22,636 nucleotides of DNA from JACMLD01 sp040007355 (GTDB lineage: Bacteria > Bacteroidota > Bacteroidia > Chitinophagales > Chitinophagaceae). Below, one piece after another: positions 1-8,650 of the stretch (position 1 is the first letter of the stretch; each line of letters begins with the position of its first letter). Location of the stretch: positions 1-22,636 of the forward strand of contig JBDTVE010000223.1 in NCBI GenBank assembly GCA_040007355.1, given 5' to 3'. The translations under genes were made by a program, and so were the position numbers. A model generated the notes under the pieces. That model was not told where the DNA came from and did no database searches. It worked only from the letters and a program-made list of their open reading frames with translations.

Positions 1-247
1 ATCAGGAAGATTCCTATTTGGCCAGCACGGGTTGCTTCGGCTGCGCTTAGCAATGACGTTTGCTTCGACGTTCGCTTCGCCTCCTCGGCGGCGTAATTTG
101 TTGAAGAAGGTGAACCGCCCGAAGAAAGGGCAACTTGCCAGTTCCCTGTGGTTATGACTAAATGAGCAATCATCCCGGCTCCATTACGACCCATGACGAC
201 CGCCACGAGCAACAGCAAAAAAAAATATTGGAATTCCCCTGGCAACA
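1..247. other. Intergenic region upstream of the efflux operon
   Basis: No gene is seen here. Positions 1-100 are rich in GCTTCG/CGAAGC-type words, which look like low-complexity repeat sequence, and 101-150 is repeat family 1. A frame open from an ATG at 162 runs into the efflux adaptor gene. Its first 49 codons do not resemble a signal peptide or an adaptor N-terminus, so I treat them as non-coding leader. Confidence 0.5.
101..150 (+). repeat. Interspersed repeat family 1, copy 1 (core only)
   Basis: This 50-bp stretch matches the core of two longer copies at 6040-6270 and 19703-19920. Shared features are a GGTGAACCGCC-like left arm, a short AAGAAA-type spacer and a GGGCAACTTGCC-like right arm, which can fold as an imperfect hairpin. 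The arms differ between copies. The tail seen in the other two copies is not convincingly present here. It lies upstream of the efflux operon promoter. Confidence 0.5.
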
Positions 248-277
248 TTGCTTTTTAATCAGGGAGAACATATTTTG
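248..277 (+). promoter_or_regulatory. Bacteroidota-type promoter of the efflux operon
   Basis: A TTG at 248-250 is followed after 20 nt by TATTTTG at 271-277, close to the Bacteroidota TTTG / TAnnTTTG promoter. Transcription would start near 284, about 25 nt before the GTG at 309. This supports that start over the upstream ATG at 162. A second -7-like TATTTTTA lies at 280-287. Confidence 0.45.
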
Positions 278-308
278 TCTATTTTTAACGACATTTAATC
301 AATTCAAC

Positions 309-1379
309 GTGAACCTGCAATCAAGAACCCGCTACTGTCTGCCTGTGTTTATTGCCGCCATCATGGCATTGTCCGCCTGTGCCAATAAAGACAGAGATGA
401 TAAAGTTATACGGCCGTCCGGCACCGGTAGCCGCCCCATGGTTACGCAGGTGGAAGGTTATATTGTAAAAGCCAGATTGCTGGGCGCCAGTGTGGAAGTA
501 CCCGGAACGCTGATTGCTAACCAGGCCACCGAACTGCATCCGGAAATTTCCGGCCGGATCGTGCAACTAAATGTAAGCGAGGGGCGGCAAGTTGCCAAAG
601 GCATGCTGATTGCCAAATTGTTTGACGATGATCTACAGGCAACATTGAAAAAACTATATGTCCAGTTACAGATAGCCAACCAAAACGAACAACGCTCCTC
701 CCAACTGGTGAAGATACAGGGCATCAGCCAGCAGGATTATGATGCCAGCCTGCTAAACGTAAACAATATTAAAGCAGATATCGAGATAACAAAAGCCACC
801 ATCATCAAAACGGAGATCCGCGCGCCGTTTAACGGGAAAGTGGGGTTGAAAAATATCAGCACCGGTGCATTTGTAACGCCTTCCACCATTGTAGCCACCA
901 TACAGCAAACCGATATCCTGAAACTGGATTTCTCCGTACCTGAAAAATATATCCAGCAGATAAAGGTTGGACAGCCGGTAAGTTTTACCACGGAAGGAAG
1001 CGATCGGAAATACACGGCCCGGATAATGGCAACAGAATCCGGTGTTGCCCAGGAAACACGTACCCTTGCCATCCGCGCGATTGTTCAAAATAAAGAAACC
1101 CGTCTGGTACCGGGGGTGTTTGCCAAGGTAGTGCTGAACTTTGAACCGGACCCCAATGCCATCGTAGTACCCACACAGGCAGTTATTCCGCAGGCAAGAG
1201 GAAAAAAAATAATTGTCTACCGGGGCGGTATGGCCGCGTTTGTGGATGTAACCACGGGCATTCGCGATTCATCCATGGTGCAGATCACCAGCGGGCTGAA
1301 ACCCGGTGATACCATTGTAACCACAGGTCTGCTCAGTGTACGGCCGGGTTCAAAAATACAAGTGAATAAAATGAATTGA
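309..1379 (+). CDS. RND efflux membrane fusion (adaptor) lipoprotein, HlyD/AcrA family
   Basis: This is the periplasmic adaptor that links an inner membrane RND pump to a TolC-type channel. From the GTG at 309 the protein is 356 residues and begins with a good lipoprotein signal: basic NLQSRTR, a hydrophobic stretch, then lipobox LSAC with Cys24. A split biotinyl-lipoyl domain (about 62-105 and 165-200) flanks a short alpha-hairpin. The segment IRAPFNGKVG (about 170-179) is the typical second lipoyl half. Beta-barrel and membrane-proximal domains follow, ending in a GLKPGDTIVTTGL motif. The ATG at 162 is an alternative start, but it would bury the lipobox about 70 residues inside the protein. 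It is the first gene of a three-gene efflux operon; the pump follows after 110 bp. The substrate cannot be told from sequence. Confidence 0.93.
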   Translation: MNLQSRTRYCLPVFIAAIMALSACANKDRDDKVIRPSGTGSRPMVTQVEGYIVKARLLGASVEVPGTLIANQATELHPEISGRIVQLNVSEGRQVAKGMLIAKLFDDDLQATLKKLYVQLQIANQNEQRSSQLVKIQGISQQDYDASLLNVNNIKADIEITKATIIKTEIRAPFNGKVGLKNISTGAFVTPSTIVATIQQTDILKLDFSVPEKYIQQIKVGQPVSFTTEGSDRKYTARIMATESGVAQETRTLAIRAIVQNKETRLVPGVFAKVVLNFEPDPNAIVVPTQAVIPQARGKKIIVYRGGMAAFVDVTTGIRDSSMVQITSGLKPGDTIVTTGLLSVRPGSKIQVNKMN

Positions 1380-1444
1380 GGGCTTTTTGACAGCAGCGTA
1401 CCAAGGCCCCAGGGCCGGTACCGTTAGAATGATTCCGGTATGGG

Positions 1445-1486
1445 TAAACTATCTTTATACAGCAGGTCACAAACCATAAACTATCT
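1445..1486 (+). repeat. Pair of exact 10-bp direct repeats before the pump gene
   Basis: TAAACTATCT occurs at 1445-1454 and again at 1477-1486, a 32-bp period (about three helical turns), ending 3 nt before the pump ATG. It could be an operator or chance; no regulator is encoded nearby. Confidence 0.3.
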
Positions 1487-1489
1487 GGC

Positions 1490-4400
1490 ATGAACATATC
1501 AGAACTCAGCCTGCGGCGCCCGGTGCTTGCCATCGTAATGAATATCATCATCGTGGTATTCGGCATCATCGGTTTTAAATTTCTCGGCATCCGGGATTAC
1601 CCTGCCATTGACCCGCCCAATGTAAACGTGCGCACCTCTTATGCGGGTGCAAACGCTGAGATCATTGAAACGCAAATAACGGAACCGCTCGAAAAATCAA
1701 TCAATGGTATTGCGGGCGTTCGGAATATCACCTCTTCCAGCAGCAATGGAACCAGCAGCATTAACGTGGAGTTTGAACTGGCCATCAACCTGGAAGCTGC
1801 TGCCAATGATGTCCGGGATAAAGTATCCCAGGCCATCCGTTCGCTTCCACCTGATTTGGAAGCGCCACCCGTTGTATCAAAAGCAGACGCCAGCTCGGAC
1901 GCCATTTTGTCCATGACCGTGCAAAGCAATACCCGGAACCAATTGCAGGTAACGGAATATGCCAACAACGTGCTGGTGGAAAGACTGCAAACCATTCCGG
2001 GTGTAAGCGGCATACAGATCTGGGGCGAGAAACGTTATGCCATGCGCATTTGGCTAGACCCTGTCAAACTTTCCGCCTATGGCCTTACCGCGGTCGATGT
2101 GCAGTCGGCCCTCGCCAAAGAAAACGTGGAACTGCCTTCCGGGAAGATCTCCGGCAACGCAACCGAACTAACCGTACGCACGTTTGGAAGGCTAAATACC
2201 GAAGAGGAGTTTGACAATATCATTATTAAAAACATCCATGGTGCCGATATCAGGGTCAAGAATATCGGGGAAGCCGTACTGGGCCCCGAAAATGAAGAAA
2301 CGATATTAAAGGAAAGCGGTGTACCCATGATTGGACTGGCTATTGTACCGCAACCGGGTGCAAACTATGTAGCCATCTCCGACGAATTTTACCGTCGGCT
2401 TGAACAGATAAAAAAAGACGTGCCGCCCGATGTAAAGATCAATATCGCGCTTGACCAGACAAAATTCATCAAAAAATCTATTTCAGAAGTACAGGAAACA
2501 CTGATTATATCCATCCTGCTGGTCATACTTATTATTTACCTGTTTTTCCGCGACTGGCTGATTGCCATACGCCCCCTGATTGATATACCCGTTTCGCTGA
2601 TTGGCGCATTCTTTATTATGTACATTATGGGTTATACCATCAATGTTTTGTCTTTGCTAGCCATTGTACTGGCTACTGGATTGGTGGTAGACGATGGGAT
2701 CGTGGTAACGGAAAATATTTATAAGAAGATGGAGAAGGGGATGAATAAATGGCAGGCGGCCCTGGAAGGATCAAAAGAGATCTATTTTGCCGTTATTGCC
2801 ACATCCATTACGCTGGCGGTTGTTTTTCTGCCCATCATATTCCTGCAGGGTTTTGTGGGTAGCCTTTTCCGTGAGTTTGGTATCGTAGTGGCGGGCGCTG
2901 TACTGATATCAGCGTTTGTATCGCTTACGCTTACACCCGTATTGAACGTAAAGCTTACCCGCAAAGGCATTCACAAACATTCCTGGTTCTATACCAAAAC
3001 AGAGCCTTTTTTTCAGTGGATGGAGCGCAGCTACCAGCGGGCACTCACCCGGTTTATGAAAGTACGTTGGGTAGCATTTATTATCATCGCCGCCTGTGCC
3101 GCCATTATTTATTTCATCGGGGGCAGTCTGCAGTCGGAGTTGGCGCCCATGGAAGACCGGAGCCAGTTCCGGCTATCCGTAACCGGTCCGGAAGGAACTT
3201 CCTTTGATGCAATGGACAAATACATTACGCGGCTGTCGAACCTAATGATTGATTCGGTACCCGAAAAAGAAACTGTATTATCAGTTACCTCGCCGGGGTT
3301 TTCGGGTTCGGGTAATGCAAATACTGGTTTTGTACGGGTGACCCTGGTTGACCCTCCCTACCGGCAACGGTCGCAACAGGAAATCGTAAACATGATAAAC
3401 CGTAACCTGCCGCGGTTTAACGAAGGCCGGGCTTTTGCCATACAGGAAGAAACCATATCAGTAAACCGCCGGGGCGGGCAGCCAGTTCAGTTTGTGATCC
3501 AGAATAATAATTTTGATAAACTGACGCAGGTCCTTCCTAAATTTTTGGAAGAAGCGGGCAAAAGCAATGTACTGCAACAGGTGGATGCCGACCTGAAGTT
3601 TAATAAACCTGAATTAAGGGTGCAAATAGACCGCATCAAAGCCGCTGCGCTGGGTGTAAGCGTAAGCGATATTTCAGAATCCCTGCAACTGGCTTATAGC
3701 AATCGGCGCCTGGGTTATTTTATAAAAGATGGTAAACAATACCAGGTGATGGGGCAGGTTGCCCGAGACGATCGTGACGACCCCAATGACATGAAATCAT
3801 TGTTTGTACGAAATATACGGGGCGACATGATTAGCCTTGATAACCTGGTAGTGGTGGAGGAGTCCAATACGCCGCCAACACTCTATCATTTTAACCGATA
3901 CAAATCAGCTACTATATCCGCCGGCCTGCAACCCGGTAAAACCATTGGCGATGGGATAAAGGAAATGGAAAGAATTTCAAAAAAACTCACGGATGAAACA
4001 TTCACTACGTCCTTATCCGGGTCATCCAGGGATTTTGCCGAGAGTTCCAGCAATACCAGCTTTGCATTCCTGCTGGCCCTGGGTTTGATTTTCCTAATCC
4101 TGGCCGCCCAGTTTGAAAGTTTTGTGGATCCGTTTATCATCATGGTAACTGTGCCGCTGGCCATTGCAGGTGCGGTATTGTCGTTATGGCTGTTTGGCCA
4201 TACCCTGAATATTTTTTCACAGATAGGCATGATTATGCTCGTGGGCCTGGTTACCAAGAACGGTATCCTGATTGTTGAATTTGCGAACCAGAACCGCCTG
4301 AAAGGAATGAAGCGAAGCGAGGCCGCCATTTTTTCGGCAACGCAGCGTTTAAGACCCATACTCATGACAAGCCTGGCCATGTCCCTGGGCGCTTTGCCCC

Positions 4401-4600
4401 TGGCCTTATCGCTGGGTGCAGCGGCTACCAGCCGTATTCCCCTGGGTGTTGTGATAGTGGGTGGTATTATGTTTTCACTCATACTCACCCTGTTCGTTAT
4501 ACCAGCCATGTACGCTTATCTTTCGTCAGCAAAAAAAAGAAGTGCACTCGACGAACTGGCAGCGGCGGTGTCTGCAGAACAAGATCCGGCACTGCCATAA
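1490..4600 (+). CDS. RND efflux pump, HAE1 family inner membrane transporter
   Basis: This is a full-length (1036 aa) AcrB/MexB-type proton-driven multidrug exporter. It starts with the classical N-terminal helix (MNISELSLRRPVLAIVMNI), followed by a periplasmic porter domain, TM2-6, a second porter domain and TM8-12. The TM4 proton-relay aspartates are present in GLVVDDGIVV (D401, D402), and the TM10 lysine is in GLVTKNGILIVEFA (K923), so the pump should be functional. A charged loop separates the two halves, as is normal for the family. It lies 110 bp after the adaptor and 14 bp before the outer membrane channel, so the three genes are very probably one operon. Substrate is unknown. No TetR or other local regulator is visible in the window. 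Confidence 0.96.
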   Translation: MNISELSLRRPVLAIVMNIIIVVFGIIGFKFLGIRDYPAIDPPNVNVRTSYAGANAEIIETQITEPLEKSINGIAGVRNITSSSSNGTSSINVEFELAINLEAAANDVRDKVSQAIRSLPPDLEAPPVVSKADASSDAILSMTVQSNTRNQLQVTEYANNVLVERLQTIPGVSGIQIWGEKRYAMRIWLDPVKLSAYGLTAVDVQSALAKENVELPSGKISGNATELTVRTFGRLNTEEEFDNIIIKNIHGADIRVKNIGEAVLGPENEETILKESGVPMIGLAIVPQPGANYVAISDEFYRRLEQIKKDVPPDVKINIALDQTKFIKKSISEVQETLIISILLVILIIYLFFRDWLIAIRPLIDIPVSLIGAFFIMYIMGYTINVLSLLAIVLATGLVVDDGIVVTENIYKKMEKGMNKWQAALEGSKEIYFAVIATSITLAVVFLPIIFLQGFVGSLFREFGIVVAGAVLISAFVSLTLTPVLNVKLTRKGIHKHSWFYTKTEPFFQWMERSYQRALTRFMKVRWVAFIIIAACAAIIYFIGGSLQSELAPMEDRSQFRLSVTGPEGTSFDAMDKYITRLSNLMIDSVPEKETVLSVTSPGFSGSGNANTGFVRVTLVDPPYRQRSQQEIVNMINRNLPRFNEGRAFAIQEETISVNRRGGQPVQFVIQNNNFDKLTQVLPKFLEEAGKSNVLQQVDADLKFNKPELRVQIDRIKAAALGVSVSDISESLQLAYSNRRLGYFIKDGKQYQVMGQVARDDRDDPNDMKSLFVRNIRGDMISLDNLVVVEESNTPPTLYHFNRYKSATISAGLQPGKTIGDGIKEMERISKKLTDETFTTSLSGSSRDFAESSSNTSFAFLLALGLIFLILAAQFESFVDPFIIMVTVPLAIAGAVLSLWLFGHTLNIFSQIGMIMLVGLVTKNGILIVEFANQNRLKGMKRSEAAIFSATQRLRPILMTSLAMSLGALPLALSLGAAATSRIPLGVVIVGGIMFSLILTLFVIPAMYAYLSSAKKRSALDELAAAVSAEQDPALP

Positions 4601-4614
4601 AATTAACAAACACC

Positions 4615-5928
4615 ATGATTAGGATATTTATCGTAACTGTTTTATTGATTACCGGCTGCACATCAATGGCACAAAAGCTGCTCACCCTGGAGGAAGCCGT
4701 GGCAACCGCGCTGCAGAATAATTTTGATATACAGGTTTCAAAAAATGATTCCATGGTGGCTACACTTGATTATTCTTTTCGCTATGGCGCGTTTTTGCCA
4801 CAACTGAATGCTACGGCAGCCTCGGTTTGGAACCATAATAACCAGCGCCAGACGCTTTCAGACGGAACCAAAAGAAAGCAAAATGGTCTTCGTTCTAACA
4901 ATGTAGCCGCGGCGCTTAACCTGAACTGGACACTATTTGATGGATTAAAAATGTTTGCCACAGTGGAAAAAGCGGCAGAATATGTAAAGCTGGGCCAACT
5001 GACCATCAAAAACCAGGTAACCAATACCGTTGCAACGGTCATCAATAACTATTATAATATCGCCGCGCAGAAACAGCAGCTAAAAGCCATCCGCGAACAA
5101 ATGATGGTTAGCGAAGAACGGGTAAAACTGGCGCAAAACCGTCTTGATATTGGCGTGGGCGCCAAACCCGATGTGTTGCAAAGTAAAGTTGACCTGAATG
5201 CCCAGAGAGCAAATATCCTGGTACAGGAAACGCTGATTGCGCAATTAAAAGAACAGCTTAACCAGGCCATGAATGTGGCGCCCAATACACCCTACGAGGT
5301 AGAAGACAGCATACCCATCAATCACCAGCTGAACCTGGGGGAGATCAGGGATAGTATTGAGACCTCTAATCCCGGTTTGTTACTGGCGAAAAAAAATGTG
5401 GATATTTCCAATATCACCCTGCGGGAACGCAAGGCCGATCTTTTTCCCATATTGTCTTTCAACTCCGCGTATAATTTCAGTCGGACCAATAACAAATCCG
5501 TTATTAATAATTTTTCACTGCTCTTCAACCGGAACATGGGCTTTAATTATGGTCTCACGGTAGCGGTGCCCATCCTGAACAATTTCAACGGGAAAAGACT
5601 GGTGCGACAGGCACAGCTTGACATTCGTTACCAGCAACTTTTATACGACCGGGAACGGTCACTGCTCTACCTGCAGGTGAACAATGCCTTTACTGCTTTT
5701 ACACAACAGCAGAAGGCCCTGGCACTTGAAGAGGATAATATTGTGCTGGCAAAAGAAAATGTGTCCATCATATTACAGACCCTGCGCCTGGGTGCCGCCA
5801 CTATCATCCAATTGCGCGAAGCACAGGAAAGCCTGGAGAATGCCTATAACCGGCTTATAACGGCCAGGTACAATACCAAACTGGCAGAAACCGAATTAAA
5901 GAGACTAAAGGGAACCCTGGTGCTATAA
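4615..5928 (+). CDS. TolC-family outer membrane efflux channel
   Basis: This 437-aa protein is the outer membrane factor that completes the tripartite pump. It has an N-terminal export signal ending in TSMAQ, then two OEP-type repeats rich in long amphipathic helices (LTLEEAVATALQNNFDIQ; later LGAATIIQLREAQESLENAYN, split here across two motifs). The signal could be cleaved by signal peptidase I after SMA. Alternatively ITGC (Cys15) could act as a lipobox, making it a lipoprotein as in many OprM-type channels; sequence alone does not decide. It starts 14 bp after the pump stop with no promoter between, so it is co-transcribed. Length is normal for the family. Confidence 0.94.
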   Translation: MIRIFIVTVLLITGCTSMAQKLLTLEEAVATALQNNFDIQVSKNDSMVATLDYSFRYGAFLPQLNATAASVWNHNNQRQTLSDGTKRKQNGLRSNNVAAALNLNWTLFDGLKMFATVEKAAEYVKLGQLTIKNQVTNTVATVINNYYNIAAQKQQLKAIREQMMVSEERVKLAQNRLDIGVGAKPDVLQSKVDLNAQRANILVQETLIAQLKEQLNQAMNVAPNTPYEVEDSIPINHQLNLGEIRDSIETSNPGLLLAKKNVDISNITLRERKADLFPILSFNSAYNFSRTNNKSVINNFSLLFNRNMGFNYGLTVAVPILNNFNGKRLVRQAQLDIRYQQLLYDRERSLLYLQVNNAFTAFTQQQKALALEEDNIVLAKENVSIILQTLRLGAATIIQLREAQESLENAYNRLITARYNTKLAETELKRLKGTLVL

Positions 5929-6352
5929 AGGGCTTCGCCGCGCAGTGGGAGTTGGTAGTGGTGAGCCGGTTGTAAATAGTTGATAACGTGAATCCGGCAA
6001 CCTGTTGATGGAATTAACAACTCATCAAAATAGTGAAGTGGGAGCGGAGCGTTATTGCTGAAGAGGTAAGCCGCCAGAATAAAGAGCGACTCACCCGTTC
6101 GTCGTCATTGGGATTGGAAGCTGATCAAAATAGGATTGTGCTGGTGGTCGTCCGCTGGATGCACAAAGAACCAATAGCACACGTGAGCGACGCAACAATG
6201 TTTAATCAGGGCCCTGGTGCGCGGCCCATTATTATTTCACGGAAATCTATTATAGCGGGCAGCTGAATAAGACAATGCAGTCTTGAATAAACTGATTACG
6301 CTCACCACTGGTGGGTCTCTCACCGACCATCCTGCTAGGACTTGTATTGGCG
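5929..6352. other. Intergenic region between convergent genes, mostly repeat
   Basis: This 424-bp gap lies between the convergent ends of the efflux operon and the helicase. Positions 6040-6270 are repeat family 1, copy 2. The rest (5929-6039, 6271-6352) holds short imperfect inverted repeats, but no strong terminator with a T-run and no credible gene. A 77-codon open frame at 6033-6266 is just the repeat read through. Copy 3 has a 1-bp indel in the same stretch, which argues against coding. Confidence 0.55.
6040..6270 (+). repeat. Interspersed repeat family 1, copy 2 (about 230 bp)
   Basis: It aligns over most of its length with copy 3 at 19703-19920 in the same orientation. Shared blocks are the GCGGAGCGT-like head, the hairpin core (GGTAAGCCGCC ... 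GCGACTCACC), CCCGTTCGTC, and a tail reading GGCC(C)TGGTGC then CATTATTATTTC, GGAAAT and ending TGAATAA. Both long copies lie between the 3' ends of convergent genes. Confidence 0.65.
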
Positions 6353-8191
6353 TTACAGATTAAATTCCCAGGCGGTCCGGTAGCTCCCGAATTGCTCTAC
6401 ATAAGATAAAAAGGAGTTGTAAAAAGGATCTGCACCGATGGTGGCGCTGTCGCCAATCACAAACAATCGTTCCCTGGCACGGGTAATGGCCACGTTCATA
6501 CGACGATAGTCTTTTAAAAAACCGATTTGGCCCTCATCGTTGCTTCGCACCAGTGAAAGAATGATGATCTCTTTTTCCTGGCCCTGGAAACTATCAATGG
6601 TACTGGTACGCAGCTCCTTTGGCAGTATCTCCCGGGCCGCCAAAACCTGTCCCGCATACGGGGAAATAAATGCCGTGTCAGCCGGGTTGATGGATTCTGT
6701 TTCCAGCAGTTGCTGTACCAATTGCAATTCTCCCTTGTTTTGCAGGCTGGTGCCATCGCTGCCATGGGTTTCATTAAAACCCGAACCCGCGGTATCAATA
6801 AAAAAAAGATGCACGCCGGTATTGCCCAGGTGGGAGGCGGTGCGCAGCAAGTTATTGTAAAAATAGCCGCCGGAGAAACCGGCTATCACCTCCCGCATCC
6901 GGTATTGTATGTCCAGTAAAAACACATTTTTTGCAGTAGCAATGGCTATTTCCAATACCGAGTGGTTCAGTCCGCCACGGGCCGCATCACTGCTTATCAC
7001 GGTAGGGGGCAGTTGTAGATGGTCGCCGGCCAGTGTGTATTTCTCGGCGAGCGGGAATATGCACCAGGCCAGGGGTTCGATGCATTGCCCCGCTTCATCT
7101 ATCACCAGGGTATGAAAAGTGTGCCGGCTGAGCTTTGCATCATAAAGACCAATGGGCGTACCAGCTATAACACGGGCTTCCGTAAATAATTTTTCTTCGT
7201 TATACGCCTGAATTTTTTTTATTTCGGCCCGGATGGATTTTACTTCCTTGAACAGGAGATTGCGTTGCTCCCTTTCCGCTTTTCCAAAACGTTTTTTGTA
7301 TTTGAGCGCCATCTTCCTGAATGCTTCGGCCCGTATTTTTAAATCTTTGATCTCTTTTTGCTGGCGGCTGTTATTAAGCCTTCCTTCCGGGGTATGCAAA
7401 AAAATGGTCTCATCAACTTTACAGCTGTTGCCAACACGCAATACATCAATCCCCTGATGGATCAAGCCCTTGGCGATATTATCGACCGCGGTATTGCTGG
7501 GCGCGGAAACCAGCACTTTTTCGCCCGCTTTTACCAGTTGTACAATGGCCTCCACCAGCGTTGTGGTTTTGCCGGTACCAGGCGGACCATGTACAATGGT
7601 AACCAACTCCTGCCGGGTGATGGCGTTGATGGCTGCCTGCTGGCTGACGTTTAAATGTTTATTGGTGAAATCCTCCGGTTTTAGGCCGCCGGTACTGGGT
7701 TCTGGGTTTGTCAGGCCTTCTCCATGCAGGGCCGCAAACAGCGCAAACATCCGTTTGTTATCTTCCAGTTCCATTAAAACCGTTTTCATGATCCCGGTAG
7801 TTCGCTGGTCCGGCGCCAGTTTAATGCCCACACCGTTTTCTTCTATCCAGTCGGGAAAATCGGGTGCAAACAACCTGAATTCGCCGGTACTGCCCTCCAT
7901 GTTTATCAGCAGGCCTTTCACCGGTTCCTCGCCTGAAAAAAAACATTCAATGGCGGCGCCGTCTTTAAAAAGGCTGGTCTCCGCCGGAAACGGCAGACGG
8001 AAACTAATCTCGGGGTAATCCGCATAACCAAAACCCTTGCGGGTAACTGAAATCGGATGCAGGGCCAGCCCCTCGGCCTTTAATGTTTTAAGTGTATGCT
8101 GCTGGTCAAGACTAAATCTTTTGATCTGCTCCTGTTCTTCCAGCGCTATACACTGCAATAGTTTTTTTATATAGGGGTGCGTTACCGGCAT
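6353..8191 (-). CDS. UPF1/IGHMBP2-like superfamily 1 DNA/RNA helicase
   Basis: From the ATG at 8191 (MPVTHPYIKKLLQ) the protein is 612 aa. It is an SF1B helicase of the UPF1/SMUBP2 type: an N-terminal beta-rich 1B-like domain (to about 170), then motif I GPPGTGKTTT (202-211), motif Ia SAPSNTAVDN, motif II DEAG (365-368), motif III GDHLQLPPTV (389-398), QYRM, TIDSFQGQEKEII (motif V) and NVAITRARERLFVIG (motif VI). All catalytic motifs are intact, so it should be an active ATP-dependent 5'-3' translocase on nucleic acid. The frame opens further upstream to an ATG at 8302, but that ATG sits in the loop of an intrinsic terminator, which favours 8191. It is monocistronic in the window, and its cellular role (repair or RNA metabolism) is not known. 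Confidence 0.92.
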   Translation of the reverse strand: MPVTHPYIKKLLQCIALEEQEQIKRFSLDQQHTLKTLKAEGLALHPISVTRKGFGYADYPEISFRLPFPAETSLFKDGAAIECFFSGEEPVKGLLINMEGSTGEFRLFAPDFPDWIEENGVGIKLAPDQRTTGIMKTVLMELEDNKRMFALFAALHGEGLTNPEPSTGGLKPEDFTNKHLNVSQQAAINAITRQELVTIVHGPPGTGKTTTLVEAIVQLVKAGEKVLVSAPSNTAVDNIAKGLIHQGIDVLRVGNSCKVDETIFLHTPEGRLNNSRQQKEIKDLKIRAEAFRKMALKYKKRFGKAEREQRNLLFKEVKSIRAEIKKIQAYNEEKLFTEARVIAGTPIGLYDAKLSRHTFHTLVIDEAGQCIEPLAWCIFPLAEKYTLAGDHLQLPPTVISSDAARGGLNHSVLEIAIATAKNVFLLDIQYRMREVIAGFSGGYFYNNLLRTASHLGNTGVHLFFIDTAGSGFNETHGSDGTSLQNKGELQLVQQLLETESINPADTAFISPYAGQVLAAREILPKELRTSTIDSFQGQEKEIIILSLVRSNDEGQIGFLKDYRRMNVAITRARERLFVIGDSATIGADPFYNSFLSYVEQFGSYRTAWEFNL

Positions 8192-8280
8192 GCGGTGAAA
8201 ATAGGATGGATGAAGGAATAAAAAAATAGCAACCCCTGTTTTTCTCTGGAAGATCATAGACCGGACTGCGCGCGCTATAA

Positions 8281-8311
8281 TAAAAAAAACCGCCTGCAAC
8301 ATGGCAGGCGG
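8281..8311 (-). terminator. Rho-independent terminator of the T9SS-tail gene
   Basis: On the minus strand CCGCCTGC (8311-8304) and GCAGGCGG (8297-8290) form a perfect 8-bp stem with a 6-nt loop, followed by eight T residues (8289-8282). It lies about 23 bp after the stop of the T9SS sorting-domain relic and just upstream of the helicase start, so it insulates the helicase from upstream transcription. Confidence 0.85.
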
Positions 8312-8333
8312 CTTTTGGCAGAAGATATAAGGC

Positions 8334-8650
8334 TTAATTTTTTATGAATTTGATGCTGGTTTTATCGGCTGATATTTCAGCAATATACAGCCCATTGACG
8401 AGAGATGAAATGGAAATCACCTGGTGTTCCTGCAACAATTGTGTCTTTAACACCAGTTTGCCGTTAATATCCATAATCTTTAGTTGTTTGGGCGTGCCAC
8501 TGATAACCGTGGTTATTACAATGGAAGAAGAAGCTGGGATGGGCGACAAGTGTACCGTGGCCTGGTCAAAATGTAAATATTTTGTATCGCTGTACACAAA
8601 CCGCCTGTCCTGGTCAACCTGCTGCAAGTGGTAAAAGACATCGCTGAAAC
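8334..8650 (-). pseudogene. C-terminal remnant of a T9SS-secreted protein (type A sorting domain)
   Basis: The last ~105 codons read as the end of a type IX secretion cargo protein: an FYHLQQVDQDRRFVYSD strand typical of the region before the sorting domain, then LSPIPASSSIVI, LKIMDINGKLV, ISSLVNGLYIAEI and a terminal KFIKN. The T9SS type A domain normally starts with YPNPA; here it is LSPIPA. The stop is followed by a strong intrinsic terminator. The open frame continues upstream to 8873, but beyond about 8650 it is antisense to a clear sulfatase relic, so those residues are spurious. The gene has therefore lost its 5' part at a rearrangement junction near 8645-8655. No start codon or catalytic domain remains. 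Confidence 0.75.

Noticed and set aside
162..308. N-terminal extension of the efflux adaptor from an ATG at 162
   Set aside because: It would place the lipobox Cys at residue 73, and a promoter-like element (248-277) lies inside it; the GTG at 309 gives a normal lipoprotein signal.
6033..6266. 77-codon plus-strand open frame after the efflux operon
   Set aside because: It coincides with repeat family 1; the matching copy at 19703-19920 has an indel that changes the frame, so no protein is conserved.
6271..6352. Plus-strand reading LITLTTGGSL followed by ILLGLVLALQIKFP near the helicase 3' end
   Set aside because: It looks like a membrane segment but needs a frameshift and its second half overlaps the helicase end; too short to support.
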